This document shows positions 1-7,767 of a stretch of 19,355 nt of DNA, one piece after another. A program made the translations under genes and the position numbers. The stretch spans positions 1,394,453 through 1,413,807 of the forward strand of contig CP070681.1 in assembly GCA_020352575.1 (NCBI GenBank), read 5' to 3'. Numbering within the stretch: the stretch's first letter is position 1; each line of letters opens with the position of its first letter. The notes under the pieces were generated by a model. The model saw nothing but the letters and a program-made list of their open reading frames with translations. It ran no database searches and was not told the origin of the DNA. The stretch comes from Acidimicrobiia bacterium (lineage in GTDB: Bacteria > Actinomycetota > Acidimicrobiia > Spongiisociales > JAENVV01).

Positions 1-537
1 TTCAACCAACTCAACATCGATGGCTGCACGTCGACGAACGACACCGTGATCCTCCTCGCCTCGGGAGCCTCCGGGCAGCAGGCCGAAGAGGAAGCCTTCG
101 CCGACGCCCTCACTGCCGTGTGTGAGTCGCTCGCCCGCCAGATCGCCCGCGACGGTGAGGAGACCACAAAGGTCATTGACCTCGTCGTCGAAGGCGCTCC
201 CAGCGATGCCGCTGCGAGGTCACTCGGACTCGAGATCAGCGACAGTGACCTCGTGCGATCCAGTTTCCACGGCGGTGACCCCAACTGGGGCAGGATCCTC
301 CAGGCTGCGGGCCAGTCGGCCGTGGGCCTTGACCCTGCGCAACTGCGGGTCTCCTACGACGACACGCTCGTGGCCGAGCACGGCGTCGCCGTGGCCCACG
401 ATCGGGCCGACCTCGTCGGTCGGCTCACCGGTGACTTCACCGTCGTCGTCGGTGTGGGGGACGGGCCCGGTAGTGCCCGCATCGTCACCACCGACCTCAG
501 CCCGGGATACGTCACTTTCAACGCGGAGCCATCGTGA
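1..537 (+). CDS. argJ: Bifunctional glutamate N-acetyltransferase/N-acetylglutamate synthase ArgJ, C-terminal part (5' end outside window)
   Basis: The reading frame is open from base 1 and gives the last 178 residues. ArgJ moves the acetyl group from N-acetylornithine to glutamate in the cyclic arginine pathway. It is made as a precursor that cleaves itself before a catalytic threonine. That cleavage site lies upstream of this window, so what is seen is most of the beta chain. The family motif DGCTSTNDTV is at the very start (visible residues 7-16), followed by the FHGGDPNWGRI block typical of ArgJ and a normal C terminus. The TGA stop overlaps the GTG start of argB in a GTGA tetranucleotide, so the two are translationally coupled. 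Whether it is the mono- or bifunctional form cannot be read from this part; the missing N terminus is an effect of the window edge, not a truncation. Confidence 0.95.
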   Translation, partial: FNQLNIDGCTSTNDTVILLASGASGQQAEEEAFADALTAVCESLARQIARDGEETTKVIDLVVEGAPSDAAARSLGLEISDSDLVRSSFHGGDPNWGRILQAAGQSAVGLDPAQLRVSYDDTLVAEHGVAVAHDRADLVGRLTGDFTVVVGVGDGPGSARIVTTDLSPGYVTFNAEPS

Positions 538-1445
538 GCGGACACACCCAACCCACCGAATCGAGGACTCGGATCGCCTCCACCATGGGCAAGGCGCGGA
601 TCCTTTCCGAGGCCATGCCCTACATCCGGCGTTTCGCCGGCGCGCTCGTCGTCATCAAGTACGGCGGGTCGGCGATGGTCGACCCCGACCTCCAGGACAG
701 CTTCGCCGCCGACGTCACGCTGCTCAGCCTCGTCGGCCTCAAGCCGATCATCGTCCACGGTGGCGGACCACAGATCTCCCAGGCGATGACGCAGGCGGGC
801 ATCGAACCCCGCTGGAGGAACGGCCTCCGGGTGACCGACGAGGAGACCATCAAGGTGGTCCAAGGGGTGCTGGCGGGACAGGTGAACCCCGAGATCGTCA
901 AGCTGCTGGTCGGCCACGGAGCGAACGCCGCAGGGGTCACCGGTGTGGACGGTGGCCTCCTCACCGCCGAGCCACGTGACCCCGAACTGGGATACGTCGG
1001 CCGGGTGACCCACCTCGACCCCACACTCCTCGACGGGATGCTCGAGCGGAACATCGTGCCGGTCATCGCTCCGATCGCGCGAGGAGCCGACGGCAACATC
1101 TACAACCTCAACGCCGACACCGCCGCAGGAGCCATTGCGGCCGAATTACAGGCCCAGAAGCTGATCTACCTGACCGATGTCGAAGGGCTCTACCGAGATG
1201 CGGCCGACCCCTCGACGGTCATTTCCCGGATCAAGCTGAGCGAGATGAAGGAGCTCCTCCCGACCCTGCAGGGAGGCATGGTGCCCAAGATCGAGTCGAG
1301 TGTCGCCGCCCTCGACTCGGGCGTTCGCCAAGCCCACATCCTCGACGGGCGCCTCCAGCACTCGCTCCTGCTCGAGATCTTCACGCCAGAGGGCATCGGC
1401 ACGATGCTCACCCACGACGACTGGGAGCCCATCCATGTCCGTTGA
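534..1445 (+). CDS. argB: Acetylglutamate kinase ArgB
   Basis: Phosphorylates N-acetylglutamate, normally the arginine-controlled step of the cyclic pathway. The 303-residue protein has the amino-acid-kinase fold motifs: KYGGSAM (residues 42-48, catalytic Lys42), VHGGGPQI (74-81, glycine-rich loop) and an Asn-Asp-Thr motif (NADTAAG) in the second half. The N-terminal helix before KYGG and the C-terminal HILDGRLQHSLLLE stretch resemble the arginine-inhibited hexameric enzymes, so feedback inhibition is likely by family inference. The GTG at 534 is chosen because it overlaps the argJ stop. An ATG at 585 (residue 18) would still keep the conserved fold and is the alternative. The end overlaps argR by 11 bp. 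No argD or argF follows, unlike many actinobacterial arg operons. Confidence 0.96.
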   Translation: MSGHTQPTESRTRIASTMGKARILSEAMPYIRRFAGALVVIKYGGSAMVDPDLQDSFAADVTLLSLVGLKPIIVHGGGPQISQAMTQAGIEPRWRNGLRVTDEETIKVVQGVLAGQVNPEIVKLLVGHGANAAGVTGVDGGLLTAEPRDPELGYVGRVTHLDPTLLDGMLERNIVPVIAPIARGADGNIYNLNADTAAGAIAAELQAQKLIYLTDVEGLYRDAADPSTVISRIKLSEMKELLPTLQGGMVPKIESSVAALDSGVRQAHILDGRLQHSLLLEIFTPEGIGTMLTHDDWEPIHVR

Positions 1446-1884
1446 CCATCGACTCATCGTCATTCGCCGGCTCCTCGAGCACCACTCGATCGCCAGCCAG
1501 CAGGACCTCGTCGAACTCCTCGCGGCCGAGAACATCGACGTGACCCAGGCGACGGTGTCGCGTGACCTCCAACGACTCGGGGCGATCAAGTTCCGGGACG
1601 CGGGGGAGTTGCGGTATGCGGTTCCCGAGCACGCCCCCGAGGACCCCGATGCGGCGCTCGCCCGGGCCCTCGCCGACTATTCCCGCAGCATGTTGCCGAG
1701 CGCCAACCTCCTCGTCATCCGGACGACGGCAGGTGCTGCCCACGTGGTGGCCGGTGCCATCGACGCCTTCGACCACCACGACGTCCTCGGCACGGTTGCC
1801 GGTGACGACACGATCCTCGTGATTGCCGCCGACGGCCAGACGGGAGCGGACCTCATCGTCCTCTTCGAATCGATCGGAGCCTGA
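1435..1884 (+). CDS. argR: Arginine repressor ArgR
   Basis: A 149-residue transcription regulator that, with arginine as corepressor, normally binds ARG boxes and represses arginine synthesis. The N-terminal winged helix-turn-helix covers about residues 1-65, with the recognition segment TQATVSRDLQRLG at 37-49. After a linker, the C-terminal hexamerisation and arginine-binding domain carries the diagnostic AGDDT at 122-126. Length is usual for the family. The ATG at 1435 lies inside the 3' end of argB (11 bp overlap) and starts exactly where ArgR homology begins; the same frame is open further upstream but only as an argB shadow. Position inside the operon, before argG, is the classic actinobacterial layout and implies autoregulation. 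The operon promoter and its operators are outside the window. Confidence 0.96.
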   Translation: MSVDHRLIVIRRLLEHHSIASQQDLVELLAAENIDVTQATVSRDLQRLGAIKFRDAGELRYAVPEHAPEDPDAALARALADYSRSMLPSANLLVIRTTAGAAHVVAGAIDAFDHHDVLGTVAGDDTILVIAADGQTGADLIVLFESIGA

Positions 1885-1887
1885 TCC

Positions 1888-3093
1888 ATGAAGAAAGTCG
1901 TTCTCGCCTACTCCGGGGGCCTCGACACCTCGGTGATCCTCCGATGGCTCATCGAGACCTATGGCGTCGAGGTGATCGCCTACACCGCCGACATCGGGCA
2001 GGGCGAAGAGGTCGCAGAGGCCAAGGAGAAGGCCATGGCGACCGGCGCCACGGTCGCGATCGCCGAGGACCTATCAGATGAGTTCGTCGCCGACTACGTC
2101 TTCCCGATGCTCCGCACCAACGCCGTGTACGAGGGCCAGTACCTCCTCGGCACGTCGATTGCCCGCCCGATCATCGCCAAGGGCATGGTGCGGGCCGCGG
2201 AGGAACATGGGGCCGATGCGATCAGCCATGGCGCGACGGGCAAGGGCAACGACCAGGTTCGTTTCGAGTTGTCCGCCTACGCCCTCAAGCCGGAGATCCA
2301 GGTGATCGCCCCGTGGCGGGAGTGGGACCTGAAGGGCCGGGCGGACTGCATCGCCTACGCCGAGCAGCACGGCATCCCGGTCCCGATCACACCGGAGAAG
2401 CCCTACTCGATGGACGCCAACATGCTCCACATCTCGTATGAGGGCGGCGTGCTCGAGGACCCGTGGGTCGGTCCGCCGAAGGGCATGTTCAAGATGACGA
2501 CCGATCCGGAGGATGCCCCGGACACACCGGTCGAGGTCACGGTCACCTACGAGAAGGGCGACCCGGTCGCCGTGGACGGGGTGCGGATGGACCCGGCGAA
2601 GCTCCTCGCCCACGTCAACACGCTCGCCGGCGCCCACGGCGTCGGTCGGGTCGACATCGTCGAGAACCGTTTCGTCGGGATGAAGTCACGCGGCGTGTAC
2701 GAGACCCCGGGTGGCACGGTGCTCCACGCTGCCCATCGGGCCGTTGAGTCCCTCACCCTCGACCGAGAGGTCATGCACACCCGTGACCAACTCATCCCCA
2801 AGTACGCGCAGATCGTCTACAACGGGTACTGGTTCGCCCCCGAGCGCGAGGCGCTGCAGGCGTTCTTCGATGCCACCCAGGAGCGGGTGAACGGGGAGGC
2901 TCGCCTGCAGCTCTACAAGGGTGGCGTGACCGTCCTCGGGCGCCGGTCGGACTTCCGCCTCTACGACGAGAAGACGGTCACGTTCGAGGACGACGAGGAC
3001 GTGTACGACCAGGCGGATGCGGCCGGGTTCATCCGCCTCAATGCGTTGCGGCTGCGGAGGATGGCCGAGGCCCGGCTCGGGGAGGGCGAGTGA
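1888..3093 (+). CDS. argG: Argininosuccinate synthase ArgG
   Basis: Joins citrulline and aspartate with ATP cleavage to AMP and PPi, giving argininosuccinate in the cytosol. At 401 residues it has the usual bacterial length. The N-terminal ATP pyrophosphatase P-loop is YSGGLDTS (residues 8-15), followed by the ADIGQGEE segment, the [13 protein letters not shown] block that binds ATP, citrulline and aspartate, and the [15 protein letters not shown] block. The C-terminal half is the tetramerisation domain. The start is an ATG three bases after the argR stop, with a GGAG ribosome binding site at 1876-1879. The TGA stop overlaps the GTG start of argH (GTGA), so argG and argH are coupled. No odd features seen. 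Confidence 0.97.
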   Translation: MKKVVLAYSGGLDTSVILRWLIETYGVEVIAYTADIGQGEEVAEAKEKAMATGATVAIAEDLSDEFVADYVFPMLRTNAVYEGQYLLGTSIARPIIAKGMVRAAEEHGADAISHGATGKGNDQVRFELSAYALKPEIQVIAPWREWDLKGRADCIAYAEQHGIPVPITPEKPYSMDANMLHISYEGGVLEDPWVGPPKGMFKMTTDPEDAPDTPVEVTVTYEKGDPVAVDGVRMDPAKLLAHVNTLAGAHGVGRVDIVENRFVGMKSRGVYETPGGTVLHAAHRAVESLTLDREVMHTRDQLIPKYAQIVYNGYWFAPEREALQAFFDATQERVNGEARLQLYKGGVTVLGRRSDFRLYDEKTVTFEDDEDVYDQADAAGFIRLNALRLRRMAEARLGEGE

Positions 3094-4451
3094 GCGACCA
3101 CTCCCTCTGGGGAGGCCGGTTCGAGTCCGGTCCGTCGGAGGTCCTCTGGCGGTATACGGCCAGCGAGATCGACCGTCGCATGTTGCCCGACGACATCCGC
3201 GGCTCGGTGGCCCACGTCACGATGCTCGGAGCCACGGGCATCCTCGATGCCTCCGACACGGACACCCTGTTGCGTGCCCTCGAACAGGTTGCGCAGGAGG
3301 TCGAACGCGGCCACTTCACCTTCGCCGAGACCGACGAGGACGTGCACACCGCTGTCGAGCGGCGGGTGATCGAACTGGCTGGTCCCGTCGGCGGGAAGCT
3401 CCACACGGGTCGGTCACGGAACGACCAGGTGGCGACCGACCTGCGGTTGCACCTCGAGCGACAGGCCGCCGATCGGGTCGGCGGCATCCATGCCCTCGTC
3501 GGCGTCCTCGCCGGCAAGGCAGCAGAGGTGGGCGACACCATCGTGCCGAGCTTCACGCACCACCAGCAGGCCCAGGCAGTCCCGCTCGCCCACCACCTCC
3601 TTGCCCACGCGTGGGCCCTGCTCAGGGACGCCGAACGGTTCGAGGACGCGGTGGGTCGCATCGCCCGGTCGCCGCTCGGCGCCGGGGCATCCGGCGGCTC
3701 CATGTTCCCGCTCGACCCTGCCATCTCGACCAAGGCACTCGGCTGGGATCGCCACTTCGAGAACAGCATGGACGCCGTGGCATCGAGGGATTTCGTCTCG
3801 GAGTACGGCTTCGTGCTCGCCCAGTGCATGGCACACCTGTCCCGCCTCGCCGAGGAACTCATCCTGTGGACGACCACTGAGTTCGGGTGGGCGATGTATG
3901 CCGACGATGTCACCACCGGTTCGTCTGCGATGCCGCAGAAGAAGAACCCGGACATCGCCGAGTTGGCGCGTGGCCGCTCGGCCCGCGTGATTGCGGCATC
4001 GAACGCCCTCCTCACGCTGCAGAAGGGACTTTCGCTCACCTACTTCCGTGACCTGCAGGAGGACAAGGAGATCGTGTTCGCCGCCGACGACCTCGTGCGG
4101 GACACGCTGGAGGCGATCGGTGCGCTCCTGTCGTCGGCCACCTTCGACCCCCCTCCACCCTCCTCCTGGGTGACGGCGCTCGACCTCGCGGAGGCACTCG
4201 CCGTGCGAGGGGTGCCGTTCCGGGAGGCCCACCACGCCGTGGGGGTTGTCGTCGCCGCACTGTCCGCCGATGGCCGCGACCTCGGCGACGCGACGCTCGA
4301 CGACCTCATCGCGGCTGATGAGCGGTTCGAGGCGTCCGACCTCGAGGTGCTCGACCCCGCCGAGTCGGTGCGGCGCCGTCGCAGCATCGGTGGCGGATCG
4401 TTCGAGAGCGTGGCGGCACAACTCGAGGCGATCCGCTCGCTCGTGGGGTGA
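3090..4451 (+). CDS. argH: Argininosuccinate lyase ArgH
   Basis: Splits argininosuccinate into arginine and fumarate, the last step of the pathway. The 453-residue protein belongs to the fumarase/aspartase superfamily. The signature [12 protein letters not shown] is at residues 277-288, with catalytic Ser279 on the mobile loop. TGRSRNDQ, near residue 105, is the second conserved region. Two blocks differ from the common consensus: THHQ at 156-159 where most ArgH have THLQ, and [13 protein letters not shown] where GAGALAGT followed by FPID is usual. These look like lineage variation, as all catalytic residues I can check are kept. The GTG start at 3090 overlaps the argG stop and has a GGGGAGGG ribosome binding site just before it. 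Its own stop overlaps a GTG in the next gene's frame. Confidence 0.96.
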   Translation: MSDHSLWGGRFESGPSEVLWRYTASEIDRRMLPDDIRGSVAHVTMLGATGILDASDTDTLLRALEQVAQEVERGHFTFAETDEDVHTAVERRVIELAGPVGGKLHTGRSRNDQVATDLRLHLERQAADRVGGIHALVGVLAGKAAEVGDTIVPSFTHHQQAQAVPLAHHLLAHAWALLRDAERFEDAVGRIARSPLGAGASGGSMFPLDPAISTKALGWDRHFENSMDAVASRDFVSEYGFVLAQCMAHLSRLAEELILWTTTEFGWAMYADDVTTGSSAMPQKKNPDIAELARGRSARVIAASNALLTLQKGLSLTYFRDLQEDKEIVFAADDLVRDTLEAIGALLSSATFDPPPPSSWVTALDLAEALAVRGVPFREAHHAVGVVVAALSADGRDLGDATLDDLIAADERFEASDLEVLDPAESVRRRRSIGGGSFESVAAQLEAIRSLVG

Positions 4452-4471
4452 AGTCGCCGGCGACTCCGAAC

Positions 4472-4477
4472 TACGAT
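4472..4477 (+). promoter_or_regulatory. Candidate -10 hexamer TACGAT upstream of the small membrane protein
   Basis: TACGAT matches the actinobacterial TAnnnT -10 consensus and lies seven bases before a GTG (4485) and 22 bases before the chosen ATG (4499). It would start a transcript at about 4484-4485, inside the gap after argH. No convincing -35 was seen. Inference from sequence only. Confidence 0.4.
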
Positions 4478-4498
4478 GCCGCTCGTGAGAGGAGCCGC

Positions 4499-4720
4499 AT
4501 GAGCGAAGAGAACCCGGACGCAGTATTCGGCGCACTGGTCGGCAGGGGCATTGTCCGTGCGACGCCGGTCGTCTTCGTGGCGATCGTCCTCATCCTGTGG
4601 CTGTTCACCGACCGCGACTTCTCCGAGGCATTGCGCACCGGCATCCTGCCGGGAATCCTCTTCGGCGTGTTCGCCGGCGGCTTCATCGGGACGCTCGGTT
4701 CCGTCTGGAACGAGCACTGA
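4499..4720 (+). CDS. Small two-helix membrane protein of unknown function
   Basis: I do not recognise the family. From the ATG at 4499 it is 73 residues: a short acidic N terminus, a hydrophobic helix at about residues 20-34 (ATPVVFVAIVLILWLF), a charged turn (TDRDFSEALRTG) and a second glycine-rich helix at about 47-67. This suggests a small inner-membrane hairpin protein. The start is supported by a GAGAGGAG ribosome binding site (4487-4494), though its spacing is short, and by an upstream TACGAT box. An alternative GTG at 4448 overlaps the argH stop (GTGA) in the same style as argB and argH and would give 90 residues. It follows the arg operon but nothing ties it to arginine synthesis. It ends 4 bp from the convergent phosphatase-family gene. 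Confidence 0.7.
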   Translation: MSEENPDAVFGALVGRGIVRATPVVFVAIVLILWLFTDRDFSEALRTGILPGILFGVFAGGFIGTLGSVWNEH

Positions 4721-4724
4721 GCGC

Positions 4725-5645
4725 CTAGGGGCCGAGTCTCTTCGGCCCGATCTCGGCGAACACCGGTAGGTGGTCCGACCCCAGCGCAGGTCCGAGCTCG
4801 CGCTCGATGACCGTCAGGTCGCTCGTCACCACGATGTGGTCGATGGGCACCTGCCAGATCGTTCCGGCTCGCCACGTCGCGTCGAATCCGTGGCCCCGCT
4901 GCGTGTTCGTGAAGTCCTCGTCCCCGAAGAGCGTCCGGAACGCGTGCGTCCACGGCGTGCTGTTGAAGTCGCCGGCGACGATCGCTGGTCCGCGTACACG
5001 TCGAGCCCAGTCGGCAGCGAACGCCAGTTGCTCATCCCGGAGCTCGGCGCTCCGCTCTGAGACCGGGGCGAGTGGGTGGATACCCAGCAGGGCGAAGCCT
5101 TCCCAGCGCACCTCGATCGCCCTCGGATCCGTGCGGGCGAAGCCGTAGTCGACCGTCTCGGCTCCGTCGGGGACAAGGGCAATGGTCCCGAATGCGAACT
5201 CGGGTGCCCGTGTCGAGACCATTTCGTAGGGCAGGCGGGCCTCGGCGATGGCCGCTTCCCACTCCTCGGTGCCCTCGTGGAGGAAGACGACGTCCGCTTC
5301 CGACTCGAGGACGTACTCGAGCACCTCCTCGTAGTTGTCGTTGGAGGAGAGGAGGTTGAACGAGAGGACGGTCAACTCGCTGCGGGAGGCTTCGGATGCG
5401 GGCAGGAAGAGCGGAGCGATCACGGCCGCGTTGATGAGGAAGGCGACGGCCGCCAGGCCCGCTCCCGGTAGCGACCCTGCCAGCCCGAGGATGAGGATGA
5501 GGGCGAACGTGCCTGCCGCCATCTGCACCCGGAAGTTGGCGAGCAGGTCGAATCCCCACCAGATACCGCCGAGGAACGACGCCGCTACGAACAGGACGGC
5601 AGCGACACCGATCGCGATGGGGATGGCCTTCCGCATCCCCTGCAT
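4725..5645 (-). CDS. Membrane-anchored endonuclease/exonuclease/phosphatase (EEP) family protein
   Basis: A 306-residue protein with three hydrophobic segments at about residues 7-30, 42-58 and 61-82, then a metal-dependent EEP (DNase I/synaptojanin-type) domain from about 90 to the end. The catalytic set is complete: N97 in LSFNLL, E124 in FLHEG, H190, D226 and N228 in AGDFN, D269-H270, and D291-H292 in GSDH. The fold cleaves phosphodiester or phosphomonoester bonds; the substrate cannot be predicted, and the catalytic domain would sit on one face of the membrane. The start is uncertain: ATG 5645 (10 bp after the dehalogenase stop) is chosen, ATG 5636 is three codons in, and the frame is open further upstream inside the dehalogenase gene. 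No strong ribosome binding site is seen, consistent with coupling in the operon. Confidence 0.88.
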   Translation of the reverse strand: MQGMRKAIPIAIGVAAVLFVAASFLGGIWWGFDLLANFRVQMAAGTFALILILGLAGSLPGAGLAAVAFLINAAVIAPLFLPASEASRSELTVLSFNLLSSNDNYEEVLEYVLESEADVVFLHEGTEEWEAAIAEARLPYEMVSTRAPEFAFGTIALVPDGAETVDYGFARTDPRAIEVRWEGFALLGIHPLAPVSERSAELRDEQLAFAADWARRVRGPAIVAGDFNSTPWTHAFRTLFGDEDFTNTQRGHGFDATWRAGTIWQVPIDHIVVTSDLTVIERELGPALGSDHLPVFAEIGPKRLGP

Positions 5646-5655
5646 CTTGGCGGGG

Positions 5656-6522
5656 TCAGCCGAGTTCTTGGAGCCAGGAACGGAGGGCGTGACCGATCTC
5701 GTCGCCCGCATCCTCCTGGATGAAGTGGATGCCGGGCACGGTGATCTCCCGTTGGTTCGGCCAGGTCCTGCAGAAGTCCCGCTGTGGGCCGATGAGCACG
5801 GTGCCGGGCTGGGCATTCACGAAGAACTTGGGTATCTCGTTGCCCGCCATCCACTCCCCGTACGCCAGGACGGCGTCGTGGACGTTGGCAGGGCTGCCTT
5901 CGATGGGGATCTGGCGTGGCCATGTGAGCGTTGGTCGCCGGTCCTCGCCCGGGTTGAGGAACGGGCGCCGGTACTCGGCCATCTCCTCCTCGGTGAGATC
6001 CCGGATGATCGAGGCAGGCAGGATGCGCTCGACGAAGGTGTTCTTTTCGAGAACGATCACCTCACCGGCCTCGGAGCGCATGCCCTGGAAGATGCCGCGG
6101 GCTGCCTCAGGCCAGTGCTCCCACGAGTCCAGGGGAGTGACGATCGCCTCCATGTACATGATCGCCTTCACCGCGTCCGGGTGCTCGTGGGCCCAGTGGA
6201 AGCCGAGGCCCGAACCCCAGTCATGGATGACCAACGTGACGTCCTTGGTCACGCCGAGGTGGTCGAGGAGCGCCCAGAGGTACTCCTTGTGTTCGAAGAA
6301 CCCGTACGAGGTGGGCCCGCTCCCGGGCAGCTTGTCGGAGTCACCCATGCCGATCAGGTCGGGGACGATCACGCGACCGAGGTCGGCGACATGCGGCCAG
6401 ATGAAACGCCACAGGAACGACGAGGTCGGGTTCCCATGGAGGAAGACGATCGGATCGCCTCCGCCCTCGTCGAGGTAGGCCATCCGGAGCCCGTTGATCG
6501 TTGCGAACCGCTTTTCAGCCAT
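5656..6522 (-). CDS. Haloalkane dehalogenase (subfamily II-like, LinB/DhaA type)
   Basis: A 288-residue alpha/beta-hydrolase. The residues match the LinB arrangement with a nearly constant offset: halide-binding N31 in LHGNPTSS, nucleophile D101 and halide-binding W102 in HDWGSGLG, acid E125 at the end of strand beta-6, and base H266 in GIHFIQED. Such enzymes hydrolyse carbon-halogen bonds to an alcohol and halide in the cytosol. The asparagine plus tryptophan halide site and the glutamate position separate it from esterases and epoxide hydrolases and place it with subfamily HLD-II. The ATG at 6522 has a GAGGAG ribosome binding site. It lies 9 bp after the acyl-CoA dehydrogenase stop and 10 bp before the EEP gene, so the three probably form one operon. 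The real substrate is unknown. Confidence 0.9.
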   Translation of the reverse strand: MAEKRFATINGLRMAYLDEGGGDPIVFLHGNPTSSFLWRFIWPHVADLGRVIVPDLIGMGDSDKLPGSGPTSYGFFEHKEYLWALLDHLGVTKDVTLVIHDWGSGLGFHWAHEHPDAVKAIMYMEAIVTPLDSWEHWPEAARGIFQGMRSEAGEVIVLEKNTFVERILPASIIRDLTEEEMAEYRRPFLNPGEDRRPTLTWPRQIPIEGSPANVHDAVLAYGEWMAGNEIPKFFVNAQPGTVLIGPQRDFCRTWPNQREITVPGIHFIQEDAGDEIGHALRSWLQELG

Positions 6523-6531
6523 GTGGTCTCC

Positions 6532-7671
6532 TCAGGCCGTGAACCCGTCCAACCGGGACAGGTACTCGAGCATGGTCTCGGTGCTGCCGCCCCCGATGGG
6601 GGCCACGCGGTTGTCGCGGAGGAACCGGGCCGTCCAGTTGTCCTCCATGTAGCCGCTGCCGCCATGGAACTGGAGGCACCAGTACGCGATCTCTCGTCCC
6701 ACGTTGCCGGACTTGATCTTCCCGATCGTGGCGAGGCGGGTCGGGTCGCCACCTTCGAGGATCGTGCGGGCCGTGCCGTGGTTGACCTGGTTGAGCGCCT
6801 CGACCTCTGACGCGAGTTCCGCGAGCTTGAACCGGATGAAGTCGTTCGCCATGAGGGGCTTTCCGCGCACCACTCGCTGCTTGAGGTACTCGGCGGTGCG
6901 CTCGAGGGCGAGCTGCATCCCAGAGACCGACGAGTAGTTCGCCCACACCCGTTCGAGCACGAACTGCTCCATCTGCTGTTGGAAGCCCCGGCCCTCCTCA
7001 CCGATGGTGTTGCTGACCGGCACGCGCACATCGGTGAAGGTCAGGATGCCGGTGTCGGAGGCTCGCATGCCGAGCTTGTCCAGTTTCGTTGCCTCGAATC
7101 CGTTGACGTCGGTCGGGACGATGATCTGGCTCATGCCCCGATGGCCCCCTTCGTCCGAGGTGCGGGCGAGCAGGCACAGCCAGTCGGCCTGTAGTGAGTT
7201 GGTGATGTAGATCTTCGATCCGTTGATCACCCACTCCTCACCGTCCTTCACCGCGTTGGTCCGCAACGCGGCGACGTCCGACCCGGCGTCCGGTTCGGTC
7301 ACCGCGATGGAGGTCACCATCTCGCCCCGGAGCGCAGGGGCGAGGTACTGCTCCTTGAGTTCGTGTGAGCCGTACTGGGCGAGCGACGGTGTGGCCATGT
7401 CCACCTGCACGCCGACGGCCATACCGATGGAGCCATGGTCGGCGCGCCCCATCTCCTCGGCGAGGACGAGGGTGAAGAGGTGGTCGGCGCCCTGCCCGCC
7501 GTAGGCCGGGTCCATCTCGAGCCCGAACATCCCCAGGTCCCCCATCTTCCCGAACACTTCGTGCAGGGGCATCTCCTCGTCGCGTTCCCACTGGTCGACG
7601 TGGGGGTTGATCTCCTTCTCGACGAACTCCCGGACCATCGCCCGGAACGCAAGGTGCTCATCGGTGAACAT
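6532..7671 (-). CDS. Acyl-CoA dehydrogenase, long-chain/isovaleryl type base position
   Basis: A 379-residue flavoprotein that makes the alpha-beta double bond in an acyl-CoA, passing electrons to ETF. FAD and substrate motifs are present: TEPDAGSD at 125-132, GSKIYITN at 151-158, and QFHGGSGYME at 334-343. At the C-terminal site where medium-chain enzymes carry the catalytic Glu (YEGT), this protein has GGGSTETM. E240 in FVLERVW aligns with the alternative catalytic Glu of long-chain and isovaleryl-CoA dehydrogenases, so it belongs to that group by residue inference. The start ATG 7671 is where homology begins; the frame stays open far upstream without family similarity. No ribosome binding site is seen, but a TACCGT box lies six bases before the ATG, suggesting a leaderless transcript. 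It is the first gene of the dehalogenase operon. Confidence 0.93.
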   Translation of the reverse strand: MFTDEHLAFRAMVREFVEKEINPHVDQWERDEEMPLHEVFGKMGDLGMFGLEMDPAYGGQGADHLFTLVLAEEMGRADHGSIGMAVGVQVDMATPSLAQYGSHELKEQYLAPALRGEMVTSIAVTEPDAGSDVAALRTNAVKDGEEWVINGSKIYITNSLQADWLCLLARTSDEGGHRGMSQIIVPTDVNGFEATKLDKLGMRASDTGILTFTDVRVPVSNTIGEEGRGFQQQMEQFVLERVWANYSSVSGMQLALERTAEYLKQRVVRGKPLMANDFIRFKLAELASEVEALNQVNHGTARTILEGGDPTRLATIGKIKSGNVGREIAYWCLQFHGGSGYMEDNWTARFLRDNRVAPIGGGSTETMLEYLSRLDGFTA

Positions 7672-7677
7672 GCGCCG

Positions 7678-7691
7678 ACGGTACCCGAGTC
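7678..7691 (-). promoter_or_regulatory. Leaderless promoter and overlapping operator-like motif of the acyl-CoA dehydrogenase gene
   Basis: On the minus strand TACCGT (7683 to 7678) fits the TAnnnT -10 pattern and lies six bases before the ATG at 7671, the spacing of a leaderless mRNA. It overlaps the first copy of a 12-bp direct repeat GGTACCCGAGTC (7680-7691). A regulator bound there would block the promoter. Inference. Confidence 0.5.
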
Positions 7692-7714
7692 GGGGGCAGG
7701 TGGGTACGGGACCT

Positions 7715-7726
7715 GGTACCCGAGTC
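7715..7726 (+). repeat. Second copy of direct repeat GGTACCCGAGTC
   Basis: A perfect 12-bp copy of the element at 7680-7691, starting 35 bp away, in the 96-bp gap between divergent genes. A GGGTAC at 7702-7707 forms an inverted pair with GTACCC at 7716-7721. The 10-bp core GGTACCCGAG recurs at 10827-10836 before the thiolase gene. Probably part of a regulatory array; the regulator is not in view. Confidence 0.5.
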
Positions 7727-7755
7727 CGGTGCAGGGCCCGGTGGAGCCGGGTCGA

Positions 7756-7761
7756 TAGCCT
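7756..7761 (+). promoter_or_regulatory. Candidate leaderless -10 box TAGCCT of the beta-propeller gene
   Basis: TAGCCT ends six bases before the ATG at 7768, placing transcription start at or next to the A of the start codon. No ribosome binding site precedes the ATG, which fits a leaderless transcript. No clear -35 hexamer. Confidence 0.45.
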
Positions 7762-7767
7762 CGTCCC

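Noticed and set aside
4453..4464. Perfect palindrome GTCGCCGGCGAC, repeated at 4968-4979
   Set aside because: The second copy simply encodes the conserved VAGD of the EEP motif, and such GC-rich words recur by chance here; the first copy near the membrane-protein promoter is not enough for an operator call.
3414..4535. 373-codon minus-strand frame over argH
   Set aside because: Antisense shadow of argH, which has its full signature.
5335..6810. 491-codon open frame on the plus strand
   Set aside because: It runs antisense to the EEP, dehalogenase and acyl-CoA dehydrogenase genes, whose proteins have complete family motifs. In GC-rich DNA, long antisense frames are common and this one has no recognisable domain.
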